Origin: Coprinus comatus
Taxonomy: Eukaryota > Basidiomycota > Agaricomycetes > Agaricales > Agaricaceae
Direction of reading: 5' to 3'
DNA length: 64,000 bases
Assembly: GCA_034638255.1 (NCBI GenBank)
Contig: JAWPGT010000001.1
Location: forward strand, 1,054,001 to 1,118,000
A model generated the notes under the pieces. That model did no database searches. It was not told where the DNA came from and saw nothing but the letters and a program-made list of their open reading frames with translations. The position numbers were made by a program, and so were the translations under genes. Shown here piece after piece: positions 48,573 through 60,997 of this stretch (within the stretch, counting starts at the first letter, position 1; every line of letters starts with the position of its first letter).

Positions 48573-51500
48573 TTAAACACTCACAACGCCAGTCAAACGA
48601 ATATCCCTACTACTAGCACCAACTTGCAATCCAGTAGATCCAGTCGGAATTACCCAACGTTGACCACTCGTGCTCCAAATAGCGAGATCGAAGCGGGACA
48701 ATTCAATGCTTACCGTTTTGGTCTGACCTGGTGTCAGATAGATGCTGTCGAAGCCTCGTAAATTTTTAGGTGCAGAATTGGCAGATGCTGGTGGCGCAGT
48801 ATAGAGCTGTGGGATCTTGATAACACAAATTCTTGGTCAGCACGAATCCTTATTCAGGAGAATATGAAGTACCTCATGACCGGCAAGTGTTCCATTGTTC
48901 GTGATGGTGAAGGATACAGTGATGACCTTTTCATGAAGCCTATGTCGAATGAGATATCTGTAAATTACTTTTATTAAAACCATATACATACCAAGGATCA
49001 AGTGAAGATCCTGGCCCGGTAGGGGCCGACCCACTTCCAACAGATCCGCTAACTGTTAGGCCAGAATACTGGAAAGTGGTGTAGGACAATCCATAACCAA
49101 AGGGGTACCTTGGTTCGACGTTGTTCTTATCGAAAAACTTGTAGTCAATGAAGATACCCTCGCTATATGGGATTTGTGTGATTGATCCACCAGAATTATA
49201 GATAACCTTAGCACCATAGTCATTGATGCTCTTTCCGACAGTGAAAGGCAAGCGACCACTGTGGATATAAGACATCAGACACTGCAGTAAGATCCAGATA
49301 ATTTTCAATCTAATTCTTACCTTGGATTGTATGCACCATAGAGAACGTCGACCAATGCGTTACCTAAGTTACCATAGTGAACAGACAGTCTTCAAATAAT
49401 ATAGTGTTATATACCTGCTTCTTGGCCTGGCAGTCCACTCCATACAATAGCAGACACTACATATTCAATCGTATTAGAATAAGACTTCAGGATGTGACTT
49501 TTCGAAGCATACCATTGGCATGATTCACCCATGCCTCCATATCAATAGCACCGACGCTATTAATGACAACAATAGTATGAGAGTTAGCACTTGCTACTCT
49601 AGCTACAAGGGCATCCTGGAAAACAAGTCTATCAGTAGTGCATTGTGGATCTACGGCTAAATGAACTTACACCACCATGCCACGCTTTGAGGTCATTTCG
49701 GTCTCCCGCATTCCCTGCAAGCAATGAGTTCTTTTAGAGGAACCGGGGGTATAGATGTTTCATACCTTCCACGGTCAGGTATCCTTCTCCAGAGTCAGCT
49801 ACAATTCCGGAGTTAGTATCCAGTCCATTGTCAAGTTGAAAATTCTTACATGTGATGAAGACTAGAGCCGCATCCTTTCCGGAGGCTGCATTAGTCGCAG
49901 CATTCAGATCTGTGTCGCTGAGACTGGAGGACACGGTCGTCCCATCGGCTTGTGCACGGGTACGAATTGCCTGTAGAGGCTACAAGATAGATTAGTGTGT
50001 TGAATTGGATTCAAGTCAACCTAGAAATCATACATCAATCAAATACGGGAATTCAGCCGTACCACTTCCCCATCCTGTTTCGAAAGTATCAGGGGGCTTT
50101 GTCTCATTATGAGGGTGATTTAACAATACCCATTGCAAGTACACCATCATTTCCAGCACGGTCTTCGTAGCTAGTAGAGTGTCAAACATAATTACATACT
50201 CAACGCGAACAACAATACGCACCCGTTCGCTCCCCTTGAGCTTGGTCCAGCACCACTGCCTATCACAGCAAGGGTTTTGGGAGCCTTGAGAGGCAAGACG
50301 TTGTTGTTGTTCTTCAAGAGGACAGTGGAAGCAGCCCCGATAGTACGAATGACACTGTAGAAGTTGCGTCGTTAATATGTATGTGCATATCCGAGAGAAG
50401 GGGATTCACTCTTTATGGTTTCCTTGAACATTGACATGCTTTGAGTTATTCACATTCCAGACATCAATGTTGGTGGCAGGGAAGCCGGAATCTTGGTTGA
50501 CAAGATACCAGGCGGCGAGAATGCGGAGAGCCATATCCTGTAACAATATTGTGTGCTCAATATACGGGTTAGCCATATATATGGTATCGTACGAACATCA
50601 ATGCGCGATTGGGGTACTTGGCCTGATTTCACCGCGTTGACAAGTGTCTGTCCAAAGTAAGTCGTTCCTAGGAGATATTTACTGGAAGGACTTCCATTGG
50701 ATAAATCGATGCCTTACCTGAGCCCAAGGTGATATCGCCTGGGAGGGGAATGTGTATAGTTGGGTGAGTTGTTCAAGACCTTTAGACGCTAACAAAAATT
50801 CATTACCTGGCATAGTCATCTATGATAGTGCTCTATTAGCCTAAGATATACCTTGGGGAGATGAGAGCTTACATCAAGTCCAGAATTCACTGAGGGGGAC
50901 GTCGAATGCTACGTCAGAAGTGGGCGTCAGCATATGTTATCATAGTAGCTAATAAGCGAGAGCGTCGTACCGTTGCCCACCAATCTTTAATAGACAGGTT
51001 TAGTGCCAATTTTTTGCGAAGTAATTGTGAAGTAGTTATGCTCACCGGACATAACATCTAAAGAGATAATAGATTAGAAATCTTTGATACTCTTTGTTTC
51101 GGTTGACTTACAGCCCGGGAAGCCGAATTCGTTTTTCAAAAGTCCATTGAGAACTTGGCTATTCTGGCAGGCATATGTTCCGTTGACTGTACGTTCGTTA
51201 GATGGATACTAGATTAATAGAGTTCCATGAAGACATACTTTGGTCTAAAACATCGTTAGTGAGAGTTCAAAATACAATAAGAACCAACTCACTGTAACTG
51301 CACATGACCGATGCAACATTGGCTTGCACACTGCGAAGGAACTGAGAAATAACTGAGCACTTGACAAAGGAGAAGTCTAGGAGGTTGACACACGGGATAA
51401 GCATAAACTTCGTGTTCCTATTGGTTTAATGATATTAATGGAATATTATTAGTTATTGTTAGTGAACCATACCGTTCTATAATGTAATGGTCAAAGTATC

Positions 51501-52928
51501 TTTAGTGAGATTGTTCGGGGAGTTTTCGAAATAACCCACCTATCGTCGACGTTCGAGGAGCTGGCATCTCGGAAGTGTTCTTGCTCGTTGTTGATGTAGT
51601 GCTTGGCACAAGCTATAGGGGGTTATGAGGTGAGCATACGAGACAGAGGGTTGTGGCGAAGGCAAGTAGTACCTTGAACTCCTTTAGATTGAATCCCAAC
51701 AATAGTTTCAAAGGCCCCCTCTCCATTCAAGTAGGCATCACCACCGAATCTTGTTCGATATCATCAGCTTCGTCGAGATGTACAGGGTCCGGATACACAC
51801 CCTTCCCAATTCCTCCCACCTGCTGGCGTACGAGCCGGATTCCTAAGAAAATGTCAGTAGTCCAAAAATGTAGTGACTTCGGTTATAAACAGACATTGCT
51901 GGTCCCAAAGCCACGTGGATCCCTTTCCCTCTAAATTCTTCTCCCATGGCAGCACCTCTTGCCCTTATCAATGTTCTATTGAACGTTGCTGCAACATTGA
52001 TAGCTCTAGAGAAACTATGAGTAGTGGCGATGAAAGGATAGTGACATTACTTACGCAGGGAAGGCTGATACTAAATCCCCCTTACGAATACCAAGCGGAC
52101 TGTCTATTAGTTCAAAGTGGTATGTAAAGCGTCCTTGAAACTGTAACCACTGGAAAGCATACCGTCAAGGCAAAGACCCGGGAATGAAATGGATGAGATT
52201 GGTTTGGTATTCCCAACACAACTTCCTGTATTCGTTGTTAGCACTTTACCCTGATCCTCAATCATTTCGTAGCAAACCATTCTCCCATCCAACACCTACA
52301 TCTGTGAGTTAAACAAAGACAAATGCGAGATATTCAGAGAAGATACATACCGGTTGCTAGGCTGATTTTATCCTCCAATGAGAGCTTTGCTACTGCCGTT
52401 CTAGCCTGTAAGATAATGAGCACCATTAACCCAATTCATTCATGTGCCCGCTTTACTTTAGCATATGCAGTAGTCCATTCCGGTGACAGATTTACTTTAA
52501 TTCATGTATTCAATCATAATCTTCTGCACTGAAAGTTGCAAAATAGCATACCTGGAGTTGTACTGGTAGGTGTTGGACCAGTGGTCGTCGTCGTCGTAGT
52601 AGACGATATAGTAGTAGTAGTAGTAGTAGATGTTGTGGAAGACCCAGGTAGGCATTGGAAGTAATCTTAACACATTAAGTTTCAGCGATTGAATGATAAT
52701 ACAATCTGAATATCTTTGCGTTCGATGGGACTTACAATCATTTAGTTTCGTACAAACAGCTCCGCTCACACAAGTAGTTCCTCCGGTCCTCCAAGGTAGT
52801 TAATAATAGGCTCGCAAACATAATGACATAGCTCACCATCCAATTCCTCCGCACTGTGCATAAAGAGGCTGCTGAGCAACCGCTGCACAAACTAATCCCA
52901 ATAGTATTGCAAATTTCGAAGAAAGCAT
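48573..52928 (-). CDS. Secreted beta-glucosidase, CBM1 plus glycoside hydrolase family 3
   Basis: Extracellular enzyme releasing glucose from cellobiose and related beta-glucosides. Order: signal peptide MLSSKFAILLGLVCAAVAQ; a family-1 cellulose-binding module (QCGGIGWTGGTTC, NDYYFQCLPG, conserved Cys and aromatic residues); a Thr/Ser-rich linker; then a GH3 catalytic domain (WTTAYAKARTAVAKLSLEDK, TGVGWENG, SCVGNTKPIS, MGEEFRGKGIHVALGPAM, KHYINNEQE). The nucleophile Asp lies in GYVMSDWWATHST. The GH3 C-terminal domain and a fibronectin-III-like domain follow. The C-terminus is IRLTGVVSV. More than 20 exons are needed, several of only 12-21 nt around the nucleophile. The gene lies 170 bp upstream-to-start of the aconitase gene on the same strand. 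Its presence suggests growth on cellulose. Confidence 0.92.
50718..51057 (-). other. Run of micro-exons across the GH3 catalytic motif
   Basis: Five consecutive exons: 51057..51046 (12 nt), 50984..50971 (14 nt), 50908..50873 (36 nt), 50819..50807 (13 nt) and 50738..50718 (21 nt), separated by introns of 53-68 nt with GT-AG ends. Joined, they encode YVMSDWWATHSTSPSVNSG and LDMTMPGDITLGS, the conserved nucleophile region. The Asp codon itself is split between the first two. Confidence 0.85.
52580..52630 (-). repeat. Trinucleotide microsatellite coding the CBM1 linker
   Basis: Repeated ACT/ACG codons give two Thr runs separated by Ile-Ser-Ser in the linker between the CBM1 and the catalytic domain. 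Such stretches are prone to length change and are usually heavily O-mannosylated in fungal cellulases. Confidence 0.8.
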
Positions 52929-53303
52929 GGTTATTGAAGTATTCTACATACCTCATCTTTTCATACTTAAATAGAAGACTAATCCCAACCACGAGGCCTT
53001 TCGGAGTATTTCCTCTTGAACATCCAGGATGAGATGTTCTGATTTTGAAGCGCTCTCGGTTGCGGAAAAATGACGGATGAAGAGTAACATCACATGGCTA
53101 ATGTAGGAGGAACAAGCTTGTTAATAATTGTCTTGGAAGGGAAAACCTGTTTACCCCGGTGATAGAAATGCATTCGCCTTGGAAAAACTGAAGGTCGCGG
53201 AGATTTACCAAAGAAAGTGATGATTGAAAACCGACAAAGGATAAGGTGTGTGTGTATAACAACGCTTCTTATTCAAGAGATTGTTTACACGGTACGTGTA
53301 GGA
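52929..53303. other. Promoter region of the beta-glucosidase / 3' region of OSH3
   Basis: A 375-bp spacer between two minus-strand genes. It should hold the beta-glucosidase promoter. I did not identify a defined regulator site and no gene was seen. Confidence 0.45.
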
Positions 53304-55901
53304 TTACCAGAGCGGCACAATGTTCTGCCAACCACGTGTTCTTGCTTCCCAGTATCCTCCAGTATAAACCCATTCACCCCCAACAGACTTAAACCACCGC
53401 GGTTGCCGATCTTGTCCATTCCGTCGCCGTTCACGTTGCATGGCTTCAACCCTCGTCTTTTCAGATTCTGCAGTATCCAGATCTCCGTGCTCAAGTGCAC
53501 GTACATCTGGCCTATAGCGTGAATCGGTAGGAGGAAGTTTACCAAAAAGGTCAGGAGTTATTTCATTCAGTGTAATACCAAAACTGGTGAAGCCATAATA
53601 CTCCTGAGAGTCTTTTGGAAAGGGATTAATGCGCCAAAGCAATCGAAAATTGGAGGAGTCAAACGTCTGAGAGATATGATCATCCCAATTTCCCTCTAGG
53701 CGGCTGACAATTTTCCCGTCGGGTGAGTATACTGGGCCGGAAACAACATTAGAGGGTCCCCAATATCCAGACTGCTTGAATTCCAGATCACAATGGTAGT
53801 TGTTGGTAGTATTGTTCACCGTCAGATTCCCACAGTGCTCTAGATATTTCGTTCCAACCATGAGATTACGCATGAAAGATGAAGGCTTGGTCCTAATGCA
53901 AGCTTAGTAGGGCACACTAAATCTTGCTATCTTCTTACCAGACAAAATGATCGCTTCCGATCTGCAGTCGAGTTATACCCTGTGGTATGATTTCAAGACT
54001 TTTTCCTGCATGAAGCAGTTGTAAGTCCACAAAACTCGCAGATGAATAGGATGATATACCCCAAAATTTCGTTCGCCCGGACGACGTAGCGGTCAACTCC
54101 CAATTATCTCCTTCGGCATGATATGCCATTTCCACTGGGTGATGTCGGACCTTTTCTGCAATGAACTTCATACGGCTATCCTCGAAAGTTTCTGATAGCA
54201 TTGGATTACTACTCGTTGTCAATTACGAATATTCAATGGCATCAAATTCAACAGCTTACAAGCCCTTCCGTCCGGACCGATGTCGTGTATGTGCGTACCC
54301 AGAAACCGCGAAAGCCGCCACATAAGAAAGCCGTTCAATTGGATCATCAGAGCGAGCAGCCTCGTCGAGGAGGTTAAAGTATTCTACTTCTTCCGCCGCT
54401 CTTTGCAGGAGAGTTAGGGGTTCATTAAAGCTGACCGGTAAAGTGATGGTAGAGATATCCTTTACTGGGGCATCATAGTTTGATCTATAACGGCGAGAGT
54501 GTACTTACCTTTCCAACATTATTCTTCAAAATGCTGAAAAGGCTCCCCTCATCACCGGTGACGGGGGCTGGTAATTGTATACGTCTCACCACTAGTGAGC
54601 TGTTTCTTGACTGACCGGATGATACTGGTTGGTGGGCTTGGGAATCTTCCTCTATGTCTGTGTCATTACTAGAATATTCAACTTTATCCAAGCTACTCTG
54701 GCTGTCTGACGTGAGTATGTGGCTATTGCGTTCCGGAGATACATTCGTATCCACGAAGAACTCCTTTGGACCATCATGCAAATCGTCCATGGCGTCAAAC
54801 CACTCATGTGTTCCATCACTAACGGTTGTGGCGCTCGAATAGCGACGGGGAGCAAAGGTTTCTGCATGTACTTCATTCTGTGCCTCGAACTCGTGGACAC
54901 TTCGATCATATTCTTCTTGAGTGGGCGGAAGGGGTGAGTGGTAACCGCCTCGCACATCTGTGGAACTTCTCGTTTGCATTGCCTTAATCAGCATAGTGTG
55001 CTGATTCTTGAGTTGTTCTAGCAGAGCCAGGATCCCCTGAACAACTGGGGCCATTTCTTCTTGATCTTCGACACCAAGATCCCCGGCTACGTGATGGTTT
55101 GCTAAGAAGATAAGTTGATAATTGATTAATTAGTGCGTTCGCGAGAGAATTATCCGTACGTTTCTTGAAAAGACTGAATGCGTGCTCCTTGTGCTTTTCC
55201 TTCTCCTTGTGCCTCGCCTTGTCATCTTTTTTATGCACACTCGAAGGTTTCCTGGTCGCCAACGATTGGACTAAGGTGGAAACGGATTCTTCCAATCTTA
55301 CTATCGTCTGCAGCGATGAGAAAATGGCGGTGTGACGGTGACGGTGAGCACTTACAATTGCCATACCCTCCACAATATTTTCCGATCTGTTTAATTGTAT
55401 GCTTTGGCGCGCAGCCTGTCGTACACTGCTAGCTCTTCTAACCTCTGCACTGGAATTAATAAACTTCCTAAAGGAAAGCTGGTTAGTCCAGTATTCCACC
55501 TGAGAACTGATGATGGGACCTGAATGTTGTCATCCACATATTAAAGTCATCCGTACTGAGACACTTTATGTGAAAGATAGCTTCGTTTGAATCGATGTGG
55601 ATATCCTTCCGTCCTGAGGAGGTGGATATGGCGGCATGGTGTAAAAAGATTTGATCTCGTATTGGTTGGCCGGGGCCGAAGGAATATTGCAACGTGCCAG
55701 TATTGAACAACACGAAATAACGTCGGGCAAAACCTTGAGAGGATATGTTCGGGATGGATGAATCAGAAAACAGGGGCTGCGCCTACCTTGCATCTTCTTC
55801 CTCCTCTTTTTAAGGAGCCACCCCTCGCAGACAACGACTGGGGTGACGGGCATCGGGAAGCGAGGGCGAGGACTGGCAACGGACTGGCGGGATTGTCTCA
55901 T
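53304..55901 (-). CDS. OSH3: Oxysterol-binding protein, Osh3 group (PH - FFAT-like - ORD)
   Basis: Lipid-transfer protein of ER-plasma membrane contacts. A PH domain is at the N-terminus: VVVCEGWLLKKRRKKMQG, FARRYFVLFNTGTLQYSF, and IKCLSTDDFNMWMTTFR. A helical region and charged linker (HKKDDKARHKEKEKHKEH) follow, with the FFAT-like motif EWFDAMD at 54805..54785. The OSBP-related domain is nearly complete: FNEPLTLLQRAAEEVEYF; AEKVRHHPVEMAYHAEGDNW; KPSSFMRNLMVGTKYLEHCG; GYWGPSNVVSGPVYSPDGK; GFTSFGITLNEITPD; LPPTDSRYRPDVRALE; and the terminal WVYTGGYWEARTRGW. The usual OSBP fingerprint EQVSHHPP is changed but keeps both His residues. The first ATG in frame (55901) is used because 55919 is TTG. 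Confidence 0.92.
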
Positions 55902-56210
55902 AATAGGAAGTTGACACAAGTCTATGACGTGAATAAGTAGATTAAGCGACGTGTCACGGCTGGTTAAACGGTGTCACTCCGGCTGCCCTACTAGCGACTG
56001 CTATCGTCTGTATTGCCGTGGAATGATAGCAATGGCACCTTTCTGGCATTCTCCTGTGGTTTCCACACCTTGGTCCACCAAGGTCTTCGGCCGGAAAATC
56101 GATCATCGATCATTAGCTGATATAGATACTCTCCTCTAATCCGGGCCGCCAACAAACCTCCATCGTTACCTCTCTTTCCTCAGTACCACCACCTGTCTTA
56201 TCTTGCAATA
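55902..56210. other. Divergent promoter region, OSH3 / 6PGDH
   Basis: A 309-bp spacer between divergent start codons; both promoters lie here. A 62-codon frame inside it is not supported. A C/T-rich stretch precedes the 6PGDH start, as is common in highly expressed fungal genes. Confidence 0.45.
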
Positions 56211-58205
56211 ATGGCCACGTTAGTATTCTACTCATAAATCACCCCATTGATCACAACACTTATGTTTCCTCCATAGCGGAGATATTGGCTTGATCGGCCT
56301 TGCCGTCATGGTGAGCGCGATGACGACTGATCATACATTTGAGCTTATCTGCCATAGGGTCAAAATTTGATCCTTAATATGAACGATAAAGGATTCAATG
56401 TGGTAGCATACAACCGCACTACTAGCAAAGTAGACCACTTCCTTGCGAACGAAGCCAAAGGTGATTTAGATTTATTTGTTCCACGATCTTGTAGGGAATC
56501 TAACTTGGTTCTCGACTAGGTACTAATATCCAAGGCGCACATTCTATTGAAGAGCTTGTTTCAAAGTTGAAGCGTCCCCGCAAAATCATCCTTCTTGTAA
56601 AGGCTGGTTCTGCCGTCGATGACTTCATCAAACAATTGGTTCCCTATCTTGAAAAGGGGGACATCATCATTGATGGTGGAAACTCCCATTTCCCTGATTC
56701 TATTCGTCGTACCCAGGAACTCGAAGCTCAGGGTCTGCTCTTCGTCGGCTCTGGTGTTTCCGGAGGTGAAGAAGGTGCACGTTATGGACCTTCACTCATG
56801 CCTGGAGGTTCTACTGCTGCTTGGCCAGCAATCAAAGAGATTTTCCAGAAGACTTCCGCCCAGGTCAATGGCGAACCTTGCTGTGACTGGGTCGGTGAAA
56901 CAGGCTCTGGTCACTACGTGAAGATGGTACACAACGGTATGTTGGAATACTAGATTGGTAACTTTATCCTAATTCGATGTGAATAGGTATCGAGTACGGT
57001 GATATGCAGCTCATTGCGGAAGCATACGATATTCTCAAACGCGGTTTGGGACTTTCCGAGAACGAGATTGCTGATATCTTCTTGCAATGGAACAAGGGTG
57101 TTTTGGATTCCTTCTTGATCGAGATCACAGCCAACATTCTCAAGTTCAATGATGACGACGGTGAACCAGTTGTTTCCAAAATCCTTGACAAGGCTGGTCA
57201 AAAGGGAACCGGCAAATGGACTGCTATCGCTTCTCTTGATTCGGGAACTCCAGGTACATACTGCTTGGTATTTGTTTAAACACCCCCAACTAACATATAC
57301 TAGTTACTTTGATCGGCGAGGCTGTGTATGCACGTTGCCTTTCTGCTATCAAAGACGAGCGCGTACGAGCCAGCAAGATTATCTCAGGACCCCAAAAAGA
57401 AGCTTTCAAGGGGGACAAGAAGCAATTTATTGATGACCTAGAGCAGGCACTATATGCCTCTAAGATCATCTCTTATACCCAAGGCTTCATGTTGATGAGG
57501 GAGACTGCCAAAGAGGTTCGTTTGATCCAAAACACCGCGCGCCTCGTTACCTCATTGGTATATATCATCTCAGGTTGGCTGGAATCTAAACTATGCTGGT
57601 ATTGCAAAGATGTGGCGTGGTGGTTGCATCATCAAGGTAAATGCTCATTTTTGACGGTTGAAATTGTGGCTGACATGGATTTGAAGAGTGTCTTCCTTGG
57701 TGATATCACTTCCGCCTATCAGAAGAACCCCCAGCTTGAATCCCTTCTCTTCGATGATTTCTTCAACAAGGGTATGTCGACTTTATGCTATGCAAGTTTC
57801 ATTGACATTCTGACGCTTTTCTTAAGCTGTCCACGTCGCTCAACCCGGATGGAGGCGTATCATTGCTCAAGCTGTTCTATGGGGTGTCCCCACACCAGCT
57901 TTTAGCACCGCTCTCGCTTTCTTCGATGGATATAGGAGCGAAATTCTTCCCGCTAATCTGTTGCAGGGACAGGTAAATTCTCATTTCGAGTTTGTGAGAC
58001 GACGAATTAACACAAATGTAGCGCGATTATTTCGGTGCTCACACCTTCCGAGTCCTTCCTGGTAAGGAGAATGACAAGTTCAAGGCAGGAGAAGACATCC
58101 GTGAGTTTTCCGAAGTCTACCTCTTATTACAATGGCTGATTTCTCCCAGACGTTAACTGGACCGGTCGTGGAGGCAATGTTTCTGCAAGCACTTACAACA
58201 CGTAA
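56211..58205 (+). CDS. GND1: 6-phosphogluconate dehydrogenase, decarboxylating
   Basis: Oxidative pentose-phosphate enzyme that makes ribulose-5-phosphate, CO2 and NADPH in the cytosol. The first exon codes only MAT. Motifs: [20 protein letters not shown] as NADP-binding fold; [66 protein letters not shown], including the catalytic Lys; [40 protein letters not shown]; and at the C-terminus [12 protein letters not shown] with [16 protein letters not shown]. About ten short introns are removed to keep the motifs continuous. The protein is expected to be about 490 residues, the family norm. Confidence 0.96.
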
Positions 58206-58442
58206 TCCTGATTCTCATTCCCATAAGTGTAATGTGCACCTAGTCCATTAAATAGAATATATTGTGCAATACTACGACTAAAATTACAATTGAAAAATGT
58301 ACTGTACACCTGTTTGCCTCCTATGTACGGATGGCACCTAATTTGTGTTTTTTTTTTTTTCCGTTTTGAGAAAATCGATCTTGGTCCATTTTTTCATCTT
58401 ATCTTTTCTCGTCTTCTGAGGCTGTTAAGCCTTTGATCCAGG

Positions 58443-60871
58443 ATGTGCGGCATTCTAGTCTACATCGATAATGTGGTTCTTCCAGAGGTATTTGAAAGTC
58501 TCAAAAAACACAATACCTTCCGCGGTATGTCTGTTCCTGATTTAGCCTTCCGCGGTTAAAGAGTTGACATCGTAGAGGACCGTCGCAGGCCCTGATGCTC
58601 AGAATACTGTGCAAATAACGTTAGGCAAAAATGAACAAACAAAATTAATCCTCCACTGTTTTGCTTCCGAACTCCAATTACGTGGAGAAGCAAAAGTAAT
58701 CCAGCCCCATGTCGGAGGTCGTAATGTTTTGTGTTGGAACGGAGAAGTGAGCCACCATCACCGCATATAGAGGTATTGGAAGGACTCACAATTCGTAGAT
58801 TTTCGGTGGTTTGAAGGTAAATTACTAGTATTCGGGCTCAGTCGTCGAAATCTAATTGATCTAGGTCGAATCGCATGAGAATGACGGTGCTAAATTATTT
58901 CAAAGTTTATGCACGGTTGGCACTCCAGAACACCTCTCTGCAGTGTTAGGCAGGATTGAAGGACCGTATGTCTTTATATCCGGTGGACAGGGACGTAATT
59001 ATGAACTCACAACTCTGGCTTCAGGTATGCTTTGGTGTTTTACCATGTAAGACACACAGAAACATCAAAAGCAGGTCCACTAAAGGGGAAGAATAGGCTA
59101 ATTCTCAATCACTGTACTTCGCTCGGGATCCTCTTGGTAGAAGATCTCTTCTAGTTCATCAACCCACGCTTGAACAACCTTGCTTCGTCCTATCATCAGT
59201 TTCGAATGGGCTGGATGACCCACTCTCCTTCGAAGAAGTGGGTACGTCTTCATTATACTGCCTCCGACTATCGAATCTGGTCGGAGGAATTAACGTGAGG
59301 TGTTATCTCACTTTTACTGTTTGTTGCTCATGTAAATCAGTTTGCCACTTCCTTTAATTCTTGTCTTGAAGAAGTTTCGAGGACGGTTCCTAATATTGTA
59401 CTTCCATACGTAAGTTTCATCTGTATGCAACTGGCAGCTTTCATTAGTGATTATTTTATTTTATTTATCTAGGCCATTCCCGCCAATGTTAATAGATCTA
59501 TATCCGACGAAGAAACGCCTATGGTGACATCATTGAACGATGCTCCGGATTATTTACAGGAAACAATAGATAAACTGATAATGACTTTAGATGAGAGTGT
59601 GAGGTCGCAGGTTGTCAATGTACCCAATCGACGGTCAGTATTATTCCCGTGTTTGGTTCTCTCCCGAGTATAACATCTCTTATTTTCTCAATTACAGGCC
59701 GGGGCAAGCGCGGGTCGCCGTTCTCTTTAGCGGTGGAATAGATTCAACTGCTTTATGTTATTTTGTACACAGGTAAACGATATCTAATTTTATTCCAGTC
59801 ATCTTGCTAATAATAATACAAGTCATATACCCTTGGACGAGCCGATAGATCTGCTCAACGTCGCGTTCGAGAACCCGCGTAAAATACGAGTGCAAAAAGA
59901 GGGGAACCCTGAAGCTTTGTCTAAACAATTGAAGCGGGAACGTAAGAAACAAGAACAAAACGCGACACAATATACTGCTTCGTATATGGTCCCTGACCGC
60001 ATGACTGGCCTCGAAGAAGTCGAAGAACTGCGTCGTGTGTGCCCAAACAGGGTCTGGAATTTTGTAAGATTTTCACTCAATTGAGCATACATTGGGGTTC
60101 TGAAAGAAGGTTAAAGGTGGAAGTCAACGTTCCATATGAAGTAGGTTTTCTCAAGTAAAATACGAGGAAGTTTCTGACATACTTGCCGCAGGAAACACAA
60201 AAAGCAAGAGCATATATCGAGTCCATCATGTTTCCTAGTCGAACAGTCATGGACCTTGTAAGTTTTGATACGCCGGATTTCTGATTTGCAAATTGATAAC
60301 CTGTCAAGAGTCTCGCTCTTGCCCTCTGGTTTGCATCAAGGGGTGTAGGAACCGTTAAAAGCTGTGAAGATGGAACAGCCATTCCATACACAAGCACAGC
60401 TCGCGTTTTGCTCAACGGCCTGGGGTCGGACGAATTACTTGGTGGATATGGTCGGCATAGAACAGCATACACTTCCGGTGGATGGTCTGCCGTTGTAGAG
60501 GAGGTAATGAGGGTTATTTCCTTGAGGCTCACATAGGTACTGAGCTCCAATTCTCCTAGCTCCAACTTGAAATTGATAGAATCCCGACACGAAATCTTGG
60601 ACGAGATGATCGTATCATATCTTCACATGGAAAGGAGACACGGCATCCGTTCCTTTCGTTAGATGTGGTTTCCTTCCTGGCAGGACTGCCAGTGCATCAC
60701 AAGATGGATCCGCGAATGAGTATTGGCCTGGGAGATAAAATGCTGTTGAGGTTTGCCATGAAGAAGGTTGGGCTTGAATTGGCGAGCTCTCGGAAGAAAC
60801 GTGCGATGCAATTTGGGAGCCACTCTGCCAGGATGGAAGGCGAAAGACGGGGTGATGTACCCATAGAATAA
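58443..60871 (+). CDS. Asparagine-synthetase-domain protein, ASNSD1-like
   Basis: Two-domain protein. The N-terminal half is a glutamine amidotransferase (Ntn) domain: it starts MCGILVYIDN with Cys2 available as nucleophile, then RGPDAQNTVQITL, VLCWNGE/IFGGLK, and YFARDPLGRRSLLV. The C-terminal half is an asparagine-synthase-like ATP-pyrophosphatase domain: VAVLFSGGIDSTALCYF with the SGGxDS loop, LLNGLGSDELLGGYGRH, then RHPFLSLDVVSFLAGLPVH and MKKVGLELASSRKKRAMQFG. This order and the short linker match ASNSD1 rather than classical Asn1. The function of that family is poorly defined; asparagine synthesis is not assured. A charged insert (NPEALSKQLKRERKKQEQNA) lies in the synthase domain. One exon is only 18 nt (58799..58816). 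Confidence 0.88.
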
Positions 60872-60997
60872 GCTTGTTTTGAAATTTAGAATAACAGAGG
60901 ATGCGTATATGATTGCCGGTGCCGAACGGGAGACGCGTTGGTGTTTGTTTGGCTGAGGTCACTAGTGCTGCTTCGATCCTCTTACTCTATACTCCCC

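Noticed and set aside
52580..52630. Trinucleotide repeat as an independent mobile or regulatory element
   Set aside because: It is in frame and codes the Thr-rich linker expected between a CBM1 and its catalytic domain.
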